From contig RFKA01000016.1 in assembly GCA_003694385.1 (NCBI GenBank), forward strand, positions 1 through 10,025: a stretch of 10,025 bases of DNA, given 5' to 3'. Position 1 is the first letter of the stretch. Every line of letters begins with the position of its first letter. The notes beneath the pieces were generated by a model, which was not told where the DNA came from, did not search any database, and saw only the letters and a list, made by a program, of their open reading frames with translations. This document shows, piece by piece, positions 7,432-10,025 of this stretch. Source of the stretch: Candidatus Woesearchaeota archaeon (lineage in GTDB: Archaea; Nanobdellota; Nanobdellia; Woesearchaeales; UBA525). Both the position numbers and the translations under genes were made by a program.

Positions 7432-9164
7432 TACTGTCCACCTCTGAGGATGTCTTTCACGCGGCTGCAGATGTCTTCGAAGAAGAACGGTCGGCCGTCG
7501 TAGCGCCGCATAGCGTGCTGTATGTCGATGCCCGTCTGCTCCTTGATGACTCCCTGCATTTGGCCGCTGTAATTGTTTTCGATGATGAGCGTGCGCTTTG
7601 CATTACTCAGGATGCGCCGCACCGTTGCGCGTGGGAACGGCTGAATCCACGTGAGGTGCAGGAAGTTCACGCTGAGGCCTTCACGCTCCAAGTGCTTCAG
7701 TGCTTCCATGATGGGGCCCTTTGTGCTTCCCCAGCTGATGATGGTGAGGTCTGCCAGCGGGGGGCCGCGGAGCACGGGTTGTGGCATTTCACGCGCGAAC
7801 TCTTCGAGCTTGCGCATGCGTTTCTCCATCTGCGCGTTACGGATGTCGATCTCCTCCGTGCTGTACCCGAACGGGTCGTGTTCATCACTGTTCGCGAGGA
7901 AGAAGCCGTTCGGCACGCCGGGAATTGTGCGCGGCGTGACGGCGCGCCCGTCGAGTGGGTACCGGAGGTAGTGCTCTGGAGCTTCTCTGAGGAGCGGTCC
8001 GCGGTCAATCGGCACGCGCTCGTTGAAGAACTCCGCACTCTTATGGCTCTCGCCGAGGTACTTGTCACTAAGGATGACGGTTGGTGTGTGGTAGCGTTCC
8101 GCGGCGTTGAATGCTTCGCCTGTGAGCCTGAACGCTTCTTCAACGTCTCCCGGCGCCACGACGAACAAGGGGAAGTCTCCGTGGCCGCTATTCAGGACGA
8201 ATTTGAGGTCGCTCTGCTCGGTAAAGGTGGGGATGCCCGTGCCGGGCCCGCCGCGCGTGACTTCGACGAAGACCGCTGGCGTCTCAGTGATGCCCGCGAG
8301 CGAGAGCGTCTCGTTCATGAGAGCGAATCCTCCCCCGCTCGTCGCGCACATTGCGCGCGCGCCGGCGAACGCTGCACCAACGGTCATGTTTGCAACGCTA
8401 ATCTCGTCTTCTGCGTGTTTCACGACGATATTGTGGCGCTCTTGCCACCCCGCGAGCGTGTGGAGGATGCTGCTTGCGGGCGTCATTGGGTAGGCTGCGT
8501 AGAAGGTAAGCCCTGCGCTGACCGCGCCGAGCGCAATTGCCTCATTCCCGGTGAGCACCATGCGTTTTGGCGCGTTCGGGATGGGTGTGAGCCGATAGTG
8601 GTTGAGGGCGGCGAAGTGCTCGCGAGCGTAGGTAAATCCCAGTCTCAGTGCGGCGAGGTTCTCCTCGACAATAGCGTCCTTCTTCTCTCCGAACGCGTCC
8701 CGCACGACGCCCTCCGCGACGGCGAGGGGGTAGTCCATGATCCCGAGCGCGGCGCCGAGGCAGACCGTGTTCGCCATGAGCTCTTTCCCGTGTGCTTCTT
8801 GCAGGAGCTCCTTCATCGGGAGGGGGATGCGGTGGCAGTTGCTCAGTCCCGCAATGTTCTCATGAACTGCTTTCTCGTCGTAGATGACGATGCTCTGCGC
8901 GTTGAGCTCCTCTCGGTGGATATGGATGCTCGGCTCGTCGAGTGCGATGAGGATGTCCGTTCCTTTCACTTGGCAATAGATTGGCTCGTCCTCGGCTCGT
9001 ACGACATAGGTGTTATGCCCTCCCTTGATGAGGCTCGGGTACTCAATGTAGTCAAAGACGTGGAGTCCGATGCGCGAGCAGCACTTTGCAAACATGAGAC
9101 CAGTATTCATGATGCCCCGCCCGGCTGGCCCGCCAATGCGGAGGCTAATCTTGTTCACTGCCAT
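7431..9164 (-). CDS. korA: 2-oxoacid:ferredoxin oxidoreductase, fused gamma-alpha subunit
   Basis: Partner of the beta subunit encoded directly downstream. The first ~190 residues are the gamma domain: IGGPAGRGIMNTG (10-22) and EYPSLIKGGHNTY (41-53), the KorA-type form of this domain. The alpha part follows: TGNEAIALGAV (205-215), YPMTPASS (225-232, the conserved YPITP-like motif), HAEDEISVANMTVGAAFAG (250-268), ATSGGGF (274-280) and RGGPGTGIPTFTEQSDL (304-320). The C-terminus has WIQPFP and YDGRPF. The 577 residues fit the fused type (about 560-630). There is no separate delta ferredoxin subunit, as expected for two-subunit enzymes that use free ferredoxin. The start is supported by GAGGTG at 9169-9174, 4 nt from the ATG. 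Pyruvate as substrate would suit the neighbouring ppsA, but KorA-type sequence by itself does not decide this. Confidence 0.93.
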   Translation of the reverse strand: MAVNKISLRIGGPAGRGIMNTGLMFAKCCSRIGLHVFDYIEYPSLIKGGHNTYVVRAEDEPIYCQVKGTDILIALDEPSIHIHREELNAQSIVIYDEKAVHENIAGLSNCHRIPLPMKELLQEAHGKELMANTVCLGAALGIMDYPLAVAEGVVRDAFGEKKDAIVEENLAALRLGFTYAREHFAALNHYRLTPIPNAPKRMVLTGNEAIALGAVSAGLTFYAAYPMTPASSILHTLAGWQERHNIVVKHAEDEISVANMTVGAAFAGARAMCATSGGGFALMNETLSLAGITETPAVFVEVTRGGPGTGIPTFTEQSDLKFVLNSGHGDFPLFVVAPGDVEEAFRLTGEAFNAAERYHTPTVILSDKYLGESHKSAEFFNERVPIDRGPLLREAPEHYLRYPLDGRAVTPRTIPGVPNGFFLANSDEHDPFGYSTEEIDIRNAQMEKRMRKLEEFAREMPQPVLRGPPLADLTIISWGSTKGPIMEALKHLEREGLSVNFLHLTWIQPFPRATVRRILSNAKRTLIIENNYSGQMQGVIKEQTGIDIQHAMRRYDGRPFFFEDICSRVKDILRGGQ

Positions 9165-9168
9165 GAGC

Positions 9169-9174
9169 CACCTC
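9169..9174 (-). promoter_or_regulatory. Ribosome-binding site of the gamma-alpha subunit gene
   Basis: GAGGTG 4 nt before the ATG at 9164. A second purine-rich stretch, GGAGGGGTGAG, lies further upstream around 9182-9192 and is probably too far to serve this start. Confidence 0.6.
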
Positions 9175-9205
9175 GGAGAAGCTCACCCCTCCTTTCTCTT
9201 GACAA

Positions 9206-9237
9206 CCACCCAATGATGCTTATAAATATTGCGGTGG
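9206..9237. repeat. Imperfect inverted repeat flanking the oxidoreductase TATA box
   Basis: CCACCCAAT (9206-9214) and ATTGCGGTGG (9228-9237) are complementary except for one extra base in the second arm. The 13-bp centre and the inner edge of the second arm contain the TATA box. A symmetric site spanning the core promoter would suit a dimeric regulator that blocks TBP/TFB. Confidence 0.5.
9221..9230 (-). promoter_or_regulatory. TATA-like box of the 2-oxoacid oxidoreductase operon
   Basis: AATATTTATA on the - strand is the most AT-rich decamer between proC and the gamma-alpha gene. The expected start point near 9198 gives a leader of about 35 nt containing the ribosome-binding site. The box lies 72 bp beyond the proC stop, so the oxidoreductase is probably transcribed separately from proC. 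Confidence 0.6.
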
Positions 9238-9302
9238 TGTTCTTCGTCTCAACCGACTATTTTCTTGGCCGGTGCTGCCTGGTATCCACTGCGGAAATTG
9301 TC

Positions 9303-10025
9303 TCAACGAAAGTCACGCGAGAGCGCGGCGCACTTCTCAATTGTTCGTTGCATGACGTCGCGGAAGGCCGCGTCGATACCGTGCGCTTTCAGCGCAGCGA
9401 GGCCCTGTTCCGTCGTGCCGCCTTTGCTCGCAATCTTCTCGATGATTGAGAAATCGTTATGCTCGAGCAGTGCACCTGCTCCTCGCGCGGTCTGCGCAAG
9501 AATTGTGCGCGTTTGTTCTGCACTGAGGCCGCGTTTCTCACCTTCTTCGGCGAGGGCGCGCATCACTGCTAGCAAGTATGCGATGCCGCTGCCTGAGAGT
9601 CCTGTGATTGTGTCGAGCGCCGCTTCATCTACCTCTAATGGTCGTCCGAGTTTCATGAAGAGCTTTAGCACGTATGCGATCTCGTCTTGAGTCCAGCCAG
9701 TGGAGAAGCAATGGGCGATGAGCCCTTCGCCGCGCTCAAGGGCGAGGTTGGGCATGACTCTGCAAACCTTGGCGCCCGTCTTCATGAGTGACGCAATGGG
9801 CACTCCTGCCATGATGGATATGAGGAGTTTTCCTTCCGCCTTGAGTTCTTGCTTCACTGGAGGCCATGCTTGAGGCTTGATGGCAAGGATGATACAGTGG
9901 CTGCGCGCGACGAGCTCGGTGTTGTCCTTGGCCACGGTCACCGGCAAGCCTTTGAGAGCGTCTTGGCGCGTATCATACACGATGACTCGCTCATTGAGGC
10001 GTGAGAGGATGGCTCGGCCCATCAC
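9303..10025 (-). CDS. proC: Pyrroline-5-carboxylate reductase, N-terminus outside the window
   Basis: Last step of proline synthesis: NAD(P)H-dependent reduction of 1-pyrroline-5-carboxylate. About 240 residues are visible and the frame runs off the right edge. The first visible residues (VMGRAI) are the end of the Rossmann GxGxMG motif, so only about 10 residues and the start codon are missing. The frame opens with GTG at the edge, but this is probably internal valine, not the start. Family marks: LAIKPQ, RVMPNLALERGEG (in place of MPNTPALVGEG), TGLSGSGIAYLLAVMRALAEEGEKRG and the C-terminal signature SKGGTTEQGLAALKAHG. The usual SGSGPAY reads SGSGIAY, losing the proline. The oxidoreductase operon follows after about 140 bp with its own promoter; no functional link to it is evident. 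Confidence 0.93.
   Translation of the reverse strand: MMGRAILSRLNERVIVYDTRQDALKGLPVTVAKDNTELVARSHCIILAIKPQAWPPVKQELKAEGKLLISIMAGVPIASLMKTGAKVCRVMPNLALERGEGLIAHCFSTGWTQDEIAYVLKLFMKLGRPLEVDEAALDTITGLSGSGIAYLLAVMRALAEEGEKRGLSAEQTRTILAQTARGAGALLEHNDFSIIEKIASKGGTTEQGLAALKAHGIDAAFRDVMQRTIEKCAALSRDFR

Noticed and set aside
7515..9449. Long open frame on the + strand opposite the oxidoreductase gamma-alpha gene (644 codons)
   Set aside because: Entirely explained as the shadow of a gene with clear catalytic motifs. It also crosses the promoter and runs into the 3' end of proC, and its product shows no recognisable domain.

Overview
The window looks archaeal. Four things point that way: a NIP7-type pre-PUA/PUA protein (a ribosome-biogenesis family of archaea and eukaryotes), AT-rich TATA-like boxes at archaeal spacing ahead of most transcription units, one apparently leaderless gene, and a ferredoxin-linked 2-oxoacid oxidoreductase in place of a dehydrogenase complex. 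Against that background the glyceraldehyde-3-phosphate dehydrogenase is the type I (bacterial/eukaryotic) enzyme, not the archaeal type II form. That combination is most familiar to me from DPANN lineages such as Woesearchaeota and from haloarchaea. The lineage is inferred; no rRNA gene is present to fix it. Coding sequence is dense and fairly GC-rich, with AT-rich promoters standing out.

Left half, + strand: ppsA (phosphoenolpyruvate synthase), gap (type I GAPDH) and pgk (phosphoglycerate kinase). Each has its own TATA-like box, so they look like neighbouring single-gene units and not one operon. The gap-pgk spacer is the most structured non-coding stretch: four tandem 13-14 nt T-rich repeats, a 42-nt pure pyrimidine run, then a TATA box placed so that pgk would be leaderless.

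Right half, - strand, in transcription order: proC (pyrroline-5-carboxylate reductase, N-terminus cut by the right edge), a two-gene 2-oxoacid:ferredoxin oxidoreductase operon (fused gamma-alpha subunit, then beta, joined by a TAATG overlap), then an operon of an unrecognised 343-residue coiled-coil protein overlapping the NIP7-like gene. The nip7-like and pgk genes converge with only 12 bp between their stop codons.

Taken together, the window holds pyruvate/PEP-level carbon metabolism. The oxidoreductase interconverts a 2-oxoacid (possibly pyruvate) with its acyl-CoA, PpsA makes PEP from pyruvate, and PGK and GAPDH work the three-carbon part of glycolysis/gluconeogenesis. Enolase, phosphoglycerate mutase, pyruvate kinase and a ferredoxin are not in the window. 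I see no mobile element, CRISPR array, tRNA, rRNA or defence system. The least explained items are the coiled-coil protein and the promoter-proximal repeats.
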